DNA from: Thiohalomonas denitrificans
Lineage (GTDB): Bacteria; Pseudomonadota; Gammaproteobacteria; Thiohalomonadales; Thiohalomonadaceae
Assembly (NCBI RefSeq): GCF_016841685.1
Contig: NZ_JAENYR010000028.1
Span: forward strand, 1 to 41,881
DNA: 41,881 bases
Direction of reading: 5' to 3'
Under the pieces are notes generated by a model. That model was not told the origin of the DNA. It ran no database searches and saw only the letters and a list, made by a program, of their open reading frames with translations. Both the position numbers and the translations under genes were made by a program. Below, one piece after another: positions 1-7,763 of the stretch. Positions within the stretch are counted from its first letter, which is position 1. Every line of letters begins with the position of its first letter.

Positions 1-13
1 ATGCAACAGTACA

Positions 14-1423
14 CTAGAGTGCAGGGCTGGCGATGGTGAGGTTGGTCGGGGTGCGTTTGGGAGGGGACTTCTCCTGGTCCGTCAGCCACGCAAGAATGTC
101 GTAGTAACTGCGAATGTTCTCGACATAAGTCGTGGCTTCAGTGCCGCGTGCATAGCCGTGTTTGGTGTTTTTGTGCCAGGCACGTTTCCGTAAAAGCGGC
201 AGGTTCTCCTTTACGTTCTTCCAGACATCGGCATCTTGGCCCTTTCTCTGGGTGATGATGCGAGCGTCGTTGAGATGGCCGTATCCGATATTGTAGGCCG
301 CCAACGCCATCCATATGCGATCCGGACGGTCGATGCGCTCCGGCACGAGTTCAATCAGTTTGCGGGTGTAACGGGCACCGCCCTCGATGCTCTGCCAAAG
401 GTCGGTCCGCTCTTGCACTCCGAGGTAGCGTGCGGTTGCCTGGGTGAGCATCATGAAACCGCGCACCCCGGTCGGCGAGACCGCGTCGGGATCCCAGTGT
501 GATTCCTGATACGCCATGGAGGCGAGAAGCCGCCAGTCCAGACCGTTTTCTGTGGCAGCGGTTTCCAGCATTTCGCGATAAGCGGGTAGCCGTTCGCGGA
601 TATGGCGCATAAAGATGCGGGTGCCGACGTAGTCGAATGCTTCCACATGACCGTAATGGCGTTCAATCAGCTGCGCCAGTCTGCCACTTGCCTTGAGACG
701 TTCGAAGTAGTCGACCGCAGCGTCGTAAAGGCTTTCATCCGGGCTCTTCAAAAAGGCCCATCCCAGTCCCTGCGGATCCGAGATGTCAAAAGCGGCACGT
801 AGTTCCGGATAGAAACGTTGGTTCAGGCGCAGTTCGTTGGAATCCGCAATCGTGAAATCGGCGGCCCTTTCCGATACCCGCGTGAGCAGTTCTTCATTCT
901 CCAGCTCACCATTTTCCAACCAGGCAAGTTGCGGATGGGTTTTCCTGAGTTCCCGAAGGCGTTCGGCATGAGAGCTGCCCGCCAATACCTCGAGTGTCCC
1001 ATCCAGTTCCGAAACGTTGTCGGGCCGGTCGGTCGTACCGATCCGGTAGACCAGTTGCTGACTAATGGACTGGTAAGGCGGCGTGAAGCGGGCCCAGTTT
1101 TTACGCTCTTCGGTGATCGTCAGGCCAGCCGCGGCCAAATGGGCGCGGCGTTGACGCAATTCTGAAACCACATCGGACACACTGGCGACGGTGATCAGCT
1201 TCAGATCCACCCCTAACTCATTGGCAAAGCCCTTCGCAAGGTCGTACTCCAGTCCTGTCGGACCGGTGGGACCTTCATAAAAGGTGGTCGCCGCATTGCG
1301 GGTAAGGACCTGTAGCTCTCCCGCTTCGAGTACCCGGTCCAATTCGTTGCTGTAAGAACAGCCGGTGAGGAGGGGCAGCATCAGCAGGCCAGCTGCAATA
1401 CGCATGTAGGTGCCAGTGAGCAT
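14..1423 (-). CDS. mltF: Membrane-bound lytic murein transglycosylase F (MltF-like)
   Basis: A 469-residue lipoprotein that should cleave peptidoglycan glycan strands non-hydrolytically at the inner face of the outer membrane. The N-terminus has a short hydrophobic signal and a lipobox, LLTGC, with the acylated Cys at residue 22. Residues about 30-265 resemble a periplasmic solute-binding domain (SBP_bac_3), the regulatory half of MltF. Residues about 285-440 are a goose-type lysozyme (SLT) domain: the motif MAYQESHW carries the presumed catalytic Glu307, followed by SPTGVRGFMMLT and the AAYNIGYGH motif. The length fits the MltF family. No good ribosome-binding site is visible before the ATG at 1423 or before a second ATG at 1405; either keeps the lipobox. 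It appears monocistronic, with its stop near the window edge. Family call is firm; enzymatic activity is inferred from the intact motif. Confidence 0.93.
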   Translation of the reverse strand: MLTGTYMRIAAGLLMLPLLTGCSYSNELDRVLEAGELQVLTRNAATTFYEGPTGPTGLEYDLAKGFANELGVDLKLITVASVSDVVSELRQRRAHLAAAGLTITEERKNWARFTPPYQSISQQLVYRIGTTDRPDNVSELDGTLEVLAGSSHAERLRELRKTHPQLAWLENGELENEELLTRVSERAADFTIADSNELRLNQRFYPELRAAFDISDPQGLGWAFLKSPDESLYDAAVDYFERLKASGRLAQLIERHYGHVEAFDYVGTRIFMRHIRERLPAYREMLETAATENGLDWRLLASMAYQESHWDPDAVSPTGVRGFMMLTQATARYLGVQERTDLWQSIEGGARYTRKLIELVPERIDRPDRIWMALAAYNIGYGHLNDARIITQRKGQDADVWKNVKENLPLLRKRAWHKNTKHGYARGTEATTYVENIRSYYDILAWLTDQEKSPPKRTPTNLTIASPAL

Positions 1424-1537
1424 GAATGAGTGGTTTTGTGGGCGCGGTCACATTTAACCACAAATATAGTGCAATTTCCGCCTTGTCACCGAAATACATC
1501 GGCGTTAAGCTAGTGGGCTTCCTTCGGTAATGAGCCT

Positions 1538-1566
1538 GTTTGGGCTAAAATTACAGGGAATACAAT
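1538..1566 (+). promoter_or_regulatory. Putative sigma70 promoter of tRNA-Ser(CGA)
   Basis: A -35-like GTTTGG at 1538-1543 and a -10 TACAAT at 1561-1566 are separated by 17 bp and lie just before the tRNA, giving a predicted start about 9 bases upstream of the mature 5' end. Inferred from consensus only. Confidence 0.45.
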
Positions 1567-1581
1567 AAGTTAGAAAAATAA

Positions 1582-1672
1582 GGAGAGGTGGCTGAGTGGT
1601 CGAAAGCGCGCGACTCGAAATCGCGTGACGGGTAATCCCCGTCCGAGGGTTCGAATCCCTCCCTCTCCGCCA
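1582..1672 (+). tRNA. tRNA-Ser, anticodon CGA
   Basis: A 91-nt cloverleaf. The acceptor GGAGAGG (1582-1588) pairs with CCTCTCC (1662-1668), the anticodon loop is CTCGAAA with anticodon CGA (reads UCG), a long variable arm typical of class II tRNAs is present, the T loop is GGTTCGAATCC, and the 3' CCA is encoded. Its T arm and acceptor 3' strand are identical to those of the second serine tRNA at 9128. Confidence 0.97.
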
Positions 1673-1887
1673 ATCGCGTCGCCTAATTCCTAATCCCTCG
1701 TCTTCGCCCCTACCCGGGGAAGCCAATTCTCTCCGGCGTTTGTTCCATTCACTGAGCGCGAACGGGCGGCGCCCTATCTGGAGAGTTTGCCGTAGGTTGT
1801 GTTTCAACTCGATCAGGGCATGTCAGGCTATAAAGCCCGATCTACAGAGGTTTGCGCATTTAACGTCGACAAGAGCGCGGAATTCGC

Positions 1888-3063
1888 TCAGAACTCGATG
1901 CTTAGTGCTACAGAACCATGCGCCTGGTTGGCCTGCTGTTCCTCGAATTCCCGTGAGCGATAGATACGCATCACGGCCAACCTGACGCCGTTTCCTGACA
2001 CCAGACCGTGAACACTGATCCCGATTGAAGCCTGGGCAACCCATGGTCGGCGAGTGACACGGTGGCTTGAGCGAAAGAGGTTGCCGTCGAGTGAAAAGTC
2101 ATGCGCGACGAGCTTCGCTTCCAGCGTCCCAAAGAGCTGAACACCCGGACGTACCCTGGGGGCTGCCGAAGGGGTACCGCTCGGGCTGCTGTGGACGGAG
2201 GCGGATGGAGGACGATTTTCGGCGCCCGGTCGGATCGGATAGGTTCCGAAGTCATTTGGTAGATTCCAACCGATACGTCCTTCGATACCCAGGGTTGCAG
2301 AGGTTTCGATGTTGCCCAGCCGCAGCCCCAGTGAGCTTATCGAATCGGCAGAGAAACCGGGCGTAACCGCGCCCGTTCCCCGATACTCCTTGAACTTGCG
2401 GTCCATGGCCAATTGTAGTGCCGGCTCATTCTCCAATTGATGCTCCCAACCGGCAAATCGCTCGCTGCCGACCATATCGTGGACCACATTCTGTGACTCT
2501 TCCGCGAGCGACAGCGGGCCGATAACGCCGAATGTGACCTCGCGTGTATCGAGCATTTCCCGATTGCTGCGCGGTTCATGTTTGCGGCGGTTCCACGACA
2601 TTCCCACGTACAGCAGGCCCGCATAGGGCCGATCGTCCGGGATCAAATCGGTCCTGGTATAGTCTTCTGGCGTGAACATGGACTGACCGAATTTCACTAT
2701 CACGTTTTGTGTGGGTGCGGAGTCTCCCGCATCGGACCAGAAACCGGGATTTACCAACTGGATGAATTTTGCATGCAGCCGCACCGGTTTCGGCAGGCAT
2801 TTGGTTTGCAGTCTGCCCGGAATGTCGTGGGACACAGCGGTGAATACCACACCGTTGGTATAGTTTTGGTCTCTGCCGATAAACAGGTCGTTTTCGAGCC
2901 TTGCCGTCCCCCCGCGAAATCTGACGGCTTCCTCTGCCTTGCAATCCCCGATAGCAGGGGTATTTTCATCGGCGGCTTGTGCCATGGCCGGGGCAATGGG
3001 CAAAAACAGCGCGAGTACCCACGCGACTTTTCGCCGCACATGCTTGGCCGAGGGATGCCTCAT
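1888..3063 (-). CDS. LpxR-like lipid A 3'-O-deacylase (DUF2219 family)
   Basis: A 391-residue outer-membrane beta-barrel with an N-terminal signal peptide (cleavage probably after AMAQA, near residue 30). Family hallmarks are visible: RLENDLFIGRDQNYTNG at about 55-71, containing the Asn58/Asp59 and Thr69 that correspond to the LpxR active site; DDRPYAG at 143-149; and VHDMVGSERFAGWEHQLENEP around 194-214, with His195 in the expected catalytic region. The C-terminus ends in Phe, as is usual for BAM-inserted barrels. Known family members remove the 3'-acyloxyacyl group from lipid A. A Pro/Ser-rich loop near 280-300 (PPSASVHSSPSGTPSAAP) may be a surface extension. No clear ribosome-binding site is seen before the ATG. 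The exact substrate here is inferred. Confidence 0.88.
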   Translation of the reverse strand: MRHPSAKHVRRKVAWVLALFLPIAPAMAQAADENTPAIGDCKAEEAVRFRGGTARLENDLFIGRDQNYTNGVVFTAVSHDIPGRLQTKCLPKPVRLHAKFIQLVNPGFWSDAGDSAPTQNVIVKFGQSMFTPEDYTRTDLIPDDRPYAGLLYVGMSWNRRKHEPRSNREMLDTREVTFGVIGPLSLAEESQNVVHDMVGSERFAGWEHQLENEPALQLAMDRKFKEYRGTGAVTPGFSADSISSLGLRLGNIETSATLGIEGRIGWNLPNDFGTYPIRPGAENRPPSASVHSSPSGTPSAAPRVRPGVQLFGTLEAKLVAHDFSLDGNLFRSSHRVTRRPWVAQASIGISVHGLVSGNGVRLAVMRIYRSREFEEQQANQAHGSVALSIEF

Positions 3064-3234
3064 CAGCGGAGGTGGGGTGACTGAAAAGAGGGAGCAGAAT
3101 TACAGGAAGTCATCTACGGCAATGTCACACACTAATTACCGAATAGTATCAAAATCCTCCTTTTTGCGCTGGAATGCACCCTGCCGGTGGTTGGCCGCGG
3201 GGTGCATTCTTTCAAACGTACCGACTCTGCTCTT

Positions 3235-3762
3235 TTATTGGGATGTTGGTCGGGGAGCGGGGTCTGCGGACTCCAGATTGGTCTCCTGGTGCGGGTAGCG
3301 CTCCAGTGCCCATTTGGGAAGAGTGCCGTTACTGGCGTGCTGCATGGCCTCTGACTCCATGAGAATCAAGACCAGCATGGTCCCCATCACCGGCACCCCG
3401 AAAACCCCACCGACCGCATAATGGCCCGGCTTCAGATCACCGCCTGATATCGCCAGCAGTCCCAGGATAATGGCCCCTGCGATCACCCACATTGCGGCGA
3501 AAAAAAGGCTTCGTTTTGCGGCGATCTGCCAGTGACAGACAACGAACCAGGGATCCCGGATCTGTGACCGCTTGGCCCGCCAGAGGGTGTACCCAAGGAT
3601 TGCTGCCGACACGATGGGCACGATAAGCACCGTGCCCCGCAGGGAAGTCGCCATCAGCGCTGCAATGAGCAAAAAAATGTGGTTGAAAACCAGGTTGACC
3701 AAGAACAGTTCATGCGGTGACCTGGCCCTGACAGTATCGCTTTTGGAAACCTCGTAGCGCAT
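3235..3762 (-). CDS. Small multi-pass membrane protein, function unknown
   Basis: About 175 residues with four predicted transmembrane helices (near 17-35, 38-57, 82-103 and 118-135) and a hydrophilic tail rich in Pro and Glu. I do not recognise the family. The ATG at 3762 is chosen because an AGGAG lies 8 bases upstream; a GTG at 3769-3771 would sit directly on that ribosome-binding site. The gene is divergent from nsrR, and the NsrR-like palindrome at 3813-3835 lies about 50 bases upstream, so it may belong to the nitric-oxide response. That link rests on position only. Confidence 0.75.
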   Translation of the reverse strand: MRYEVSKSDTVRARSPHELFLVNLVFNHIFLLIAALMATSLRGTVLIVPIVSAAILGYTLWRAKRSQIRDPWFVVCHWQIAAKRSLFFAAMWVIAGAIILGLLAISGGDLKPGHYAVGGVFGVPVMGTMLVLILMESEAMQHASNGTLPKWALERYPHQETNLESADPAPRPTSQ

Positions 3763-3812
3763 CTCTTTCACTCCTGGTGGTGGTCGGTGAATGGCAAACC
3801 TAATAGACTGAT

Positions 3813-3835
3813 AAGTAGTATCTGTAATGCATCTA
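3813..3835. promoter_or_regulatory. Putative NsrR operator between nsrR and the divergent membrane protein
   Basis: Read on the reverse strand the 23 bp form an 11-1-11 partial palindrome: left half TAGATGCATTA, right half AGATACTACTT. Against the known NsrR consensus (AAGATGYATTT and its mirror) I count about 9/11 and 8/11 matches. It ends 25 bases before the nsrR ATG, which fits autoregulation and possible control of the divergent gene. Confidence 0.6.
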
Positions 3836-3860
3836 GGCGATACGAGTGGAGCCCGTCTTT

Positions 3861-4301
3861 ATGAACCTGACCCGCCACACCGATTATGCCCTGCGCGTGT
3901 TGATGTATCTGGGCAGCCAGCCGGAGCGACTGGCGACCATCTCCGAGATCGCACAGTCGTACGCCATTTCCCGCAACCATCTCATGAAGGTGGTGCATGA
4001 ACTGGGTCGCGCCGGGATTGTCCGCACCGTCCGGGGACACGGGGGCGGGATTCAGCTCGGCCGCGATCCGGCTGCGATCAATGTTGGTGAGGTGGTGCGG
4101 TTGATGGAGGGGAATCTCGACATCATCGATTGTGCCAAACCGGGCTGTCCCATTGCCGCGGCCTGCGGTTTGCGAGGGGTATTGGACGAGGCACGGGACG
4201 CCTTTCTTGCAGTGCTGGACAGTTACAGTCTGCAGGATCTGATTCAATCCCGACGCACCCGGCTGAAGAGCCTGCTTCGAATCGAGAGACCGGTCGGTTG
4301 A
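3861..4301 (+). CDS. nsrR: Rrf2-family nitric-oxide-sensing repressor NsrR
   Basis: A 146-residue Rrf2-type winged-helix regulator. The N-terminus MNLTRHTDYALRVLMYLG is the usual NsrR/Rrf2 opening, with the recognition helix around SRNHLMKVV and the wing GHGGGIQLG. Three cysteines in CAKPGCPIAAAC (near 91-102) are placed as in NsrR, where they bind an NO-sensitive Fe-S cluster. NO damages the cluster and relieves repression. The ATG at 3861 is preferred over the GTG at 3846 because GGAG at 3848-3851 lies 9 bases upstream and would be inside the longer form. It lies next to a nitric oxide reductase operon that carries a strong NsrR-type operator. The family call is firm and NsrR over IscR is supported by both Cys spacing and context. 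Confidence 0.9.
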   Translation: MNLTRHTDYALRVLMYLGSQPERLATISEIAQSYAISRNHLMKVVHELGRAGIVRTVRGHGGGIQLGRDPAAINVGEVVRLMEGNLDIIDCAKPGCPIAAACGLRGVLDEARDAFLAVLDSYSLQDLIQSRRTRLKSLLRIERPVG

Positions 4302-4333
4302 TTCTATCCGTCTCTTGTCCGCAAGTTGTCGCA

Positions 4334-4942
4334 TCATGTTTTCCTCAACGCCGGATCAGGTGATGGCGACAGCGGCCGCGCTGCGACGCCAGCCGGCCGT
4401 GAGGGGATGAACGCACGAACCGTCAATGCCGTCGCGATCACAAAGCCGAGTAGCAACAGAATCTGACCGACCAGCGCCTGCTCATCGATGCGATAATTGT
4501 TGCAGACCCGAACCGGTGCACTGAGATAGAGCCAGGAGAGCACCCACAGCATCGCGATCAGGTTGCTCCAGACGAGTCCACGGCCGATCGCCGTCAAACG
4601 GCGCCAGCTCAACTGGAGCGGGATGCCGACCAGGAGTGGTAGCGAAAGGAATTTCCCGATCTCGTACGCCGTTCCTTCCAGGGAGGCATCCAGATGGCGG
4701 GGCAGCATCCAGAAGAGGGCGGTGATCACCACCAGGGCCAGTCCGGTTAGGCCATACCCGTTCATCGCCTGCAAAGCTTTCCGCTTCCCGGCAGGTAATC
4801 CCCACCCGATCCAGACGCCGCTGAGGACCAGAAGAGGGATCTGCAGCAGCATGTGGCCCGCCATGGTTTGCTCGAAGGCATGGCGTATCGGCGGAAGTGC
4901 CAGTATCCCGAAGAGCAACAGGCCTCCGGCCATCCATTTCAT
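4334..4942 (-). CDS. Membrane protein 'orf1' of the norSY-senC-orf1 operon
   Basis: A 202-residue protein with five or six predicted transmembrane helices and a conserved-looking GHMLLQIPLLVLSG segment and FWMLPRHLD segment containing His residues that could bind metal or heme. Clusters named norSY-senC-orf1 in ammonia oxidisers have a membrane protein in this position, possibly an assembly or copper-handling factor; no activity is established. Its ATG overlaps the senC stop (ATGA, 4939-4942), so it is translationally coupled as the last gene of the operon. It ends 32 bases from the convergent nsrR stop. Confidence 0.78.
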   Translation of the reverse strand: MKWMAGGLLLFGILALPPIRHAFEQTMAGHMLLQIPLLVLSGVWIGWGLPAGKRKALQAMNGYGLTGLALVVITALFWMLPRHLDASLEGTAYEIGKFLSLPLLVGIPLQLSWRRLTAIGRGLVWSNLIAMLWVLSWLYLSAPVRVCNNYRIDEQALVGQILLLLGFVIATALTVRAFIPSRPAGVAARPLSPSPDPALRKT

Positions 4943-5541
4943 GGGCGGCCCTCCAGAAATCCGAGCACGGCTGATGGGTCGTCGTAGTCGAAGATGGCGA
5001 CCAGAAGGCCGCCGGGATCGATCACATACATCGCCGCGTTGTGTTCATAGCCGCCCCACCCGTCGGGAATCACGGTCACCTGAAAGGTATCCAGCAAGGC
5101 CGGTAACCGGTCGGGGTCGGAAGCCCGTGCAATCGACCAGTGATCGGCATGGGCGCGGTAGCGTCTGGCGTAATACTCCAGCTGCGGCAATTGGTCATGG
5201 GTCGGATCAAAACTGATGCTCAGCAGGGATACACCCCGGCCCAGCCGCTCTTCGGGCAGCCCGTCGCGGATCTCGCTCAGCGTGTTGCCGGCAGTGATGC
5301 AGAGATCGGCGCAGCGGGTGTAGATAAAATCCAGTACCACCCACCTCCCGCGGAACTGTTCAAGACCGAACCGGCTCCCGGTGTGGTCCTGCAGCATCAG
5401 CGCAGGGACCGGACGGGGGGATTTACGGATATCCAGCCGGCGCGCACCCTCGGTGGTGAAGGCGCGCGCCCCGTCCGTGGCTGTCCAGAGCACTCCGGTT
5501 CCGGTCAGCAGCACAAGGATGGTTGCCAGAGCGGTTCGCAT
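4939..5541 (-). CDS. senC: SCO1/SenC-type copper chaperone
   Basis: A 200-residue thioredoxin-fold protein with an N-terminal signal/anchor helix (about 4-20). The copper-binding CADLC (CxxxC) follows the beta strand VVLDFIY, and the distal His is in YEHNAAMYVIDPGG, as in SCO proteins that deliver copper to CuA sites. The start at 5541 overlaps the norY stop (TGATG), which argues for coupling; a longer reading frame upstream runs antiphase through norY and is not used. Its likely client is the CuA centre of NorS. Confidence 0.9.
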   Translation of the reverse strand: MRTALATILVLLTGTGVLWTATDGARAFTTEGARRLDIRKSPRPVPALMLQDHTGSRFGLEQFRGRWVVLDFIYTRCADLCITAGNTLSEIRDGLPEERLGRGVSLLSISFDPTHDQLPQLEYYARRYRAHADHWSIARASDPDRLPALLDTFQVTVIPDGWGGYEHNAAMYVIDPGGLLVAIFDYDDPSAVLGFLEGRP

Positions 5542-7010
5542 CAGTTCACTTCGGTTGCCAGTGCCACCGGTCTGGTTGCGAACAGCCGTGCCAGAAACTG
5601 CAGCGCAAAGACCAGTACCGAGGTGACCACCACCGCCACAAAGGCAGAGGCAATCTGATCGTAGGGAACCCATTGGGGCAGGTGTTCCGCAAACCGGCGC
5701 GGCACGCTGTTCGCACCCGAGTAGAGGAACATGAACACGAAGCCCAGCGAGCCGAACATGAAGCCCCAAAACGCCCAGCGAGCGAACCAGCGGTCCTCCT
5801 GTTCCACGCTCTCTTTCCCGAGGAAATGCATGAACCCGAACAGCATGGAGGCTACGCCGATGAGCAGGTAGAAGTGGAAGTGGCCGGGTACCCAGAGCGT
5901 ATTGTGCATCACCATGTTGACGCGGATGGTGGCGTCGACGATGGCGGGGATCACCCCGGCGGCCCATCCGAATACGGAGAGCACCAGCAGACTGGAGGTC
6001 ACATCCCAGCGCATGCCCGACCGGTAGATGAGCATCAGGGCACCGAAAGTGGTTACCACCAGTACCGGAAGCCCGCTGGTATAGGAGATGACCTGCCCCA
6101 TGACCATCATCCAGGTAGGCATGGCAAAGTCCATCAGCAGATGGTGCGGATAGACAATCAAGACCATGATGGTGGATGCGGTCCAGGCCGCCAGGAAGGC
6201 CTTGTTGGGTTTCCAGGGCCGTTTGGCATAGAGCGGCAGGATCTCGTAGACCGCGATGATGGCCATGTAGATGGTGGCGTTGATAAACACGTGCCCGAAG
6301 AAGTAGATCAGGTTTTTGGCGAGCAGGGGATCGATGGTGAAGCTGGGCACGTAGAGGTTGACCAGACTCATGACCAGAATCGCCGCACCGGCGGTAATCC
6401 CCAGAATATTTACGATGGTGACCATGGTACTGGCGACCACCGTCGGGGGCGGCGCCTCACCCGAATCGCGGCCAAACAGCTGGGGCCAGCCCAGCCCCTG
6501 TCCCAGGCTTCCGTACTGGCGAGTGATGGCGCGTGCAAAATCGAGGTGAAGGATGAGAAACCCGGTGCCGATCAGCAGCAGACCGCCCAGGAACAGGGCT
6601 GCCGCTCCCGTGCCCCAGAGTCCCATGCCCTTGGCCGGCAGTGGATAGAGGAACGTCCAGCCGGCGGCGAAACCGCCGCCCAGAATGCTTCCCAGGATCA
6701 TCACTACGCCCACCAGGAACAGGAGCAGGTTCGCGACAAACAGGGTCCGCGACAGGTCGAGATAACGGCTCGCGAAGTACCACATGATCGCCGCTGAACC
6801 CAGGGCAGCGATACCGACCATGCCGGCACCGTGGACGGTGAGTAGCTGGTAGAAGAAACCCGGTGAGATATCCAGCATCTCGCCCTGAGCAAGGCGCATC
6901 ACCAGACCCACGATCATCATCAACAGCAGAACGACGGCGCTGACCCCGACGTAGATGTTCACGAGCGGTTGGGCCGGTTGGGTATTCCCGCTTTCGTTTG
7001 CGTGGGACAT
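5541..7010 (-). CDS. norY: sNOR-type nitric oxide reductase, heme-copper catalytic subunit (NorY)
   Basis: About 489 residues, twelve or so transmembrane helices, heme-copper oxidase subunit I fold. Counting from the chosen Met: low-spin heme His60 in the helix-II motif HGAGM; CuB ligands His240 in GHVFIN and His289-His290 in YPHH; high-spin heme His377 and second low-spin ligand His379 in GHFHF. In oxidases the helix-VI motif is GHPEVY with a cross-linked Tyr; here the Tyr position is Asn244 and the Glu is absent, as I recall for sNOR enzymes, so NO reduction rather than O2 reduction is expected. Two adjacent ATGs at 7008-7013 follow a GGGGAG; the first overlaps the norS stop. Coupled to senC downstream. 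Confidence 0.88.
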   Translation of the reverse strand: MSHANESGNTQPAQPLVNIYVGVSAVVLLLMMIVGLVMRLAQGEMLDISPGFFYQLLTVHGAGMVGIAALGSAAIMWYFASRYLDLSRTLFVANLLLFLVGVVMILGSILGGGFAAGWTFLYPLPAKGMGLWGTGAAALFLGGLLLIGTGFLILHLDFARAITRQYGSLGQGLGWPQLFGRDSGEAPPPTVVASTMVTIVNILGITAGAAILVMSLVNLYVPSFTIDPLLAKNLIYFFGHVFINATIYMAIIAVYEILPLYAKRPWKPNKAFLAAWTASTIMVLIVYPHHLLMDFAMPTWMMVMGQVISYTSGLPVLVVTTFGALMLIYRSGMRWDVTSSLLVLSVFGWAAGVIPAIVDATIRVNMVMHNTLWVPGHFHFYLLIGVASMLFGFMHFLGKESVEQEDRWFARWAFWGFMFGSLGFVFMFLYSGANSVPRRFAEHLPQWVPYDQIASAFVAVVVTSVLVFALQFLARLFATRPVALATEVN

Positions 7011-7552
7011 CATGCTCCCCCTTCTTCTTGATTCGTCAGCACCTGGAATTCGGCTTTCATCTGGTGGTGGGCTACGCCGCAATATTCGAGGCAGAGGATC
7101 TGGTAGGTGCCGGGCTGGTCGAAGACGTGGACCAGTTCATTGGTATAGCCCGGCATCGCCTGGGTCTGGGCAACCAGGCGCATGGACTCGTCGTAGATAC
7201 CGAAGCCGTGGTTTACATCGGCGCTTTCGACCCGAAACACCACGGTTTGACCGACCTGCGCCTCTGATTCGCTGATTTCCCAGTACCACTGATAGCCCAT
7301 GGCGTCGACGTGCAGCGCCTGCGCGTCGGCGTTTGTGGCGGCGGCATAGGGCATTTTCATCAGAGTGACTCCCATCAGCGGAATACCGGCTGCGGCGAGC
7401 GCTACGAACAGCCGCTTCCGCCAGCGGTAGCCGGATTGCTGGATGGTTTTGTACTCGGCTCGCTGACGCGAGCGGGTGATCACCCAGACAAACACGGCCG
7501 CGAGGGTTGCGATTGAGACCGTGGTGATGAGCCACACCGTTTCCTGCATCAT
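7010..7552 (-). CDS. norS: sNOR CuA subunit (NorS), cytochrome oxidase subunit II-like
   Basis: About 180 residues with two N-terminal transmembrane helices (near 8-24 and 48-66) and a periplasmic cupredoxin domain. The CuA ligand set is complete: His in DVNHGFGIYD and CLEYCGVAHHQM (C-x3-C-x3-H-x2-M). It accepts electrons from cytochrome c and passes them to NorY. I place the start at the ATG-ATG pair at 7547-7552, with GGGAGAGGA immediately upstream; an in-frame ATG at 7573 lies inside the NsrR-like operator and is unlikely to be used. First gene of norS-norY-senC-orf1; its stop overlaps the norY start. Confidence 0.88.
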   Translation of the reverse strand: MMQETVWLITTVSIATLAAVFVWVITRSRQRAEYKTIQQSGYRWRKRLFVALAAAGIPLMGVTLMKMPYAAATNADAQALHVDAMGYQWYWEISESEAQVGQTVVFRVESADVNHGFGIYDESMRLVAQTQAMPGYTNELVHVFDQPGTYQILCLEYCGVAHHQMKAEFQVLTNQEEGGA

Positions 7553-7568
7553 GAAATCCTCTCCCAAT

Positions 7569-7615
7569 AACATGTATGGTCAATACATCTTTGCTGGCGA
7601 GCCGGTTAATGTCAA
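7569..7615 (-). promoter_or_regulatory. NsrR-controlled promoter of the norSY-senC-orf1 operon
   Basis: On the reverse strand a perfect -35 TTGACA lies at 7615-7610, and 17 bp later a weak -10 AAAGAT at 7592-7587 runs into a 23-bp near-palindrome at 7591-7569 with left half AAGATGTATTG and right half CCATACATGTT. This matches the NsrR consensus at about 19 of 22 defined positions. The operator covers the region around the transcription start, the expected position for repression relieved by NO. Confidence 0.75.
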
Positions 7616-7763
7616 GTGAATTACTGGGTCTTTCTTGGCTGGATTCGTCACAGGGTGTCTCCTTCCATGCAGCGCCGGCTGTGCCCGGTCCTTCATCGCC
7701 GGCTATGGTAAGGACACGGACCTTTTGCAGTAGGGAAACCGCATAAGACGTTCAGGTGCCGAA

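Noticed and set aside
4939-5967. A 342-residue version of SenC starting at 5967
   Set aside because: The extra 142 residues overlap norY in another frame and are Arg/His/Pro-rich noise. The start at 5541 overlaps the norY stop and opens directly on a signal helix.
5523-6797. A 424-codon open frame on the forward strand
   Set aside because: It lies antisense to norY. Its His/Asp/Gly/Gln-rich composition is what the reverse frame of a membrane-protein gene gives, and it has no domain.
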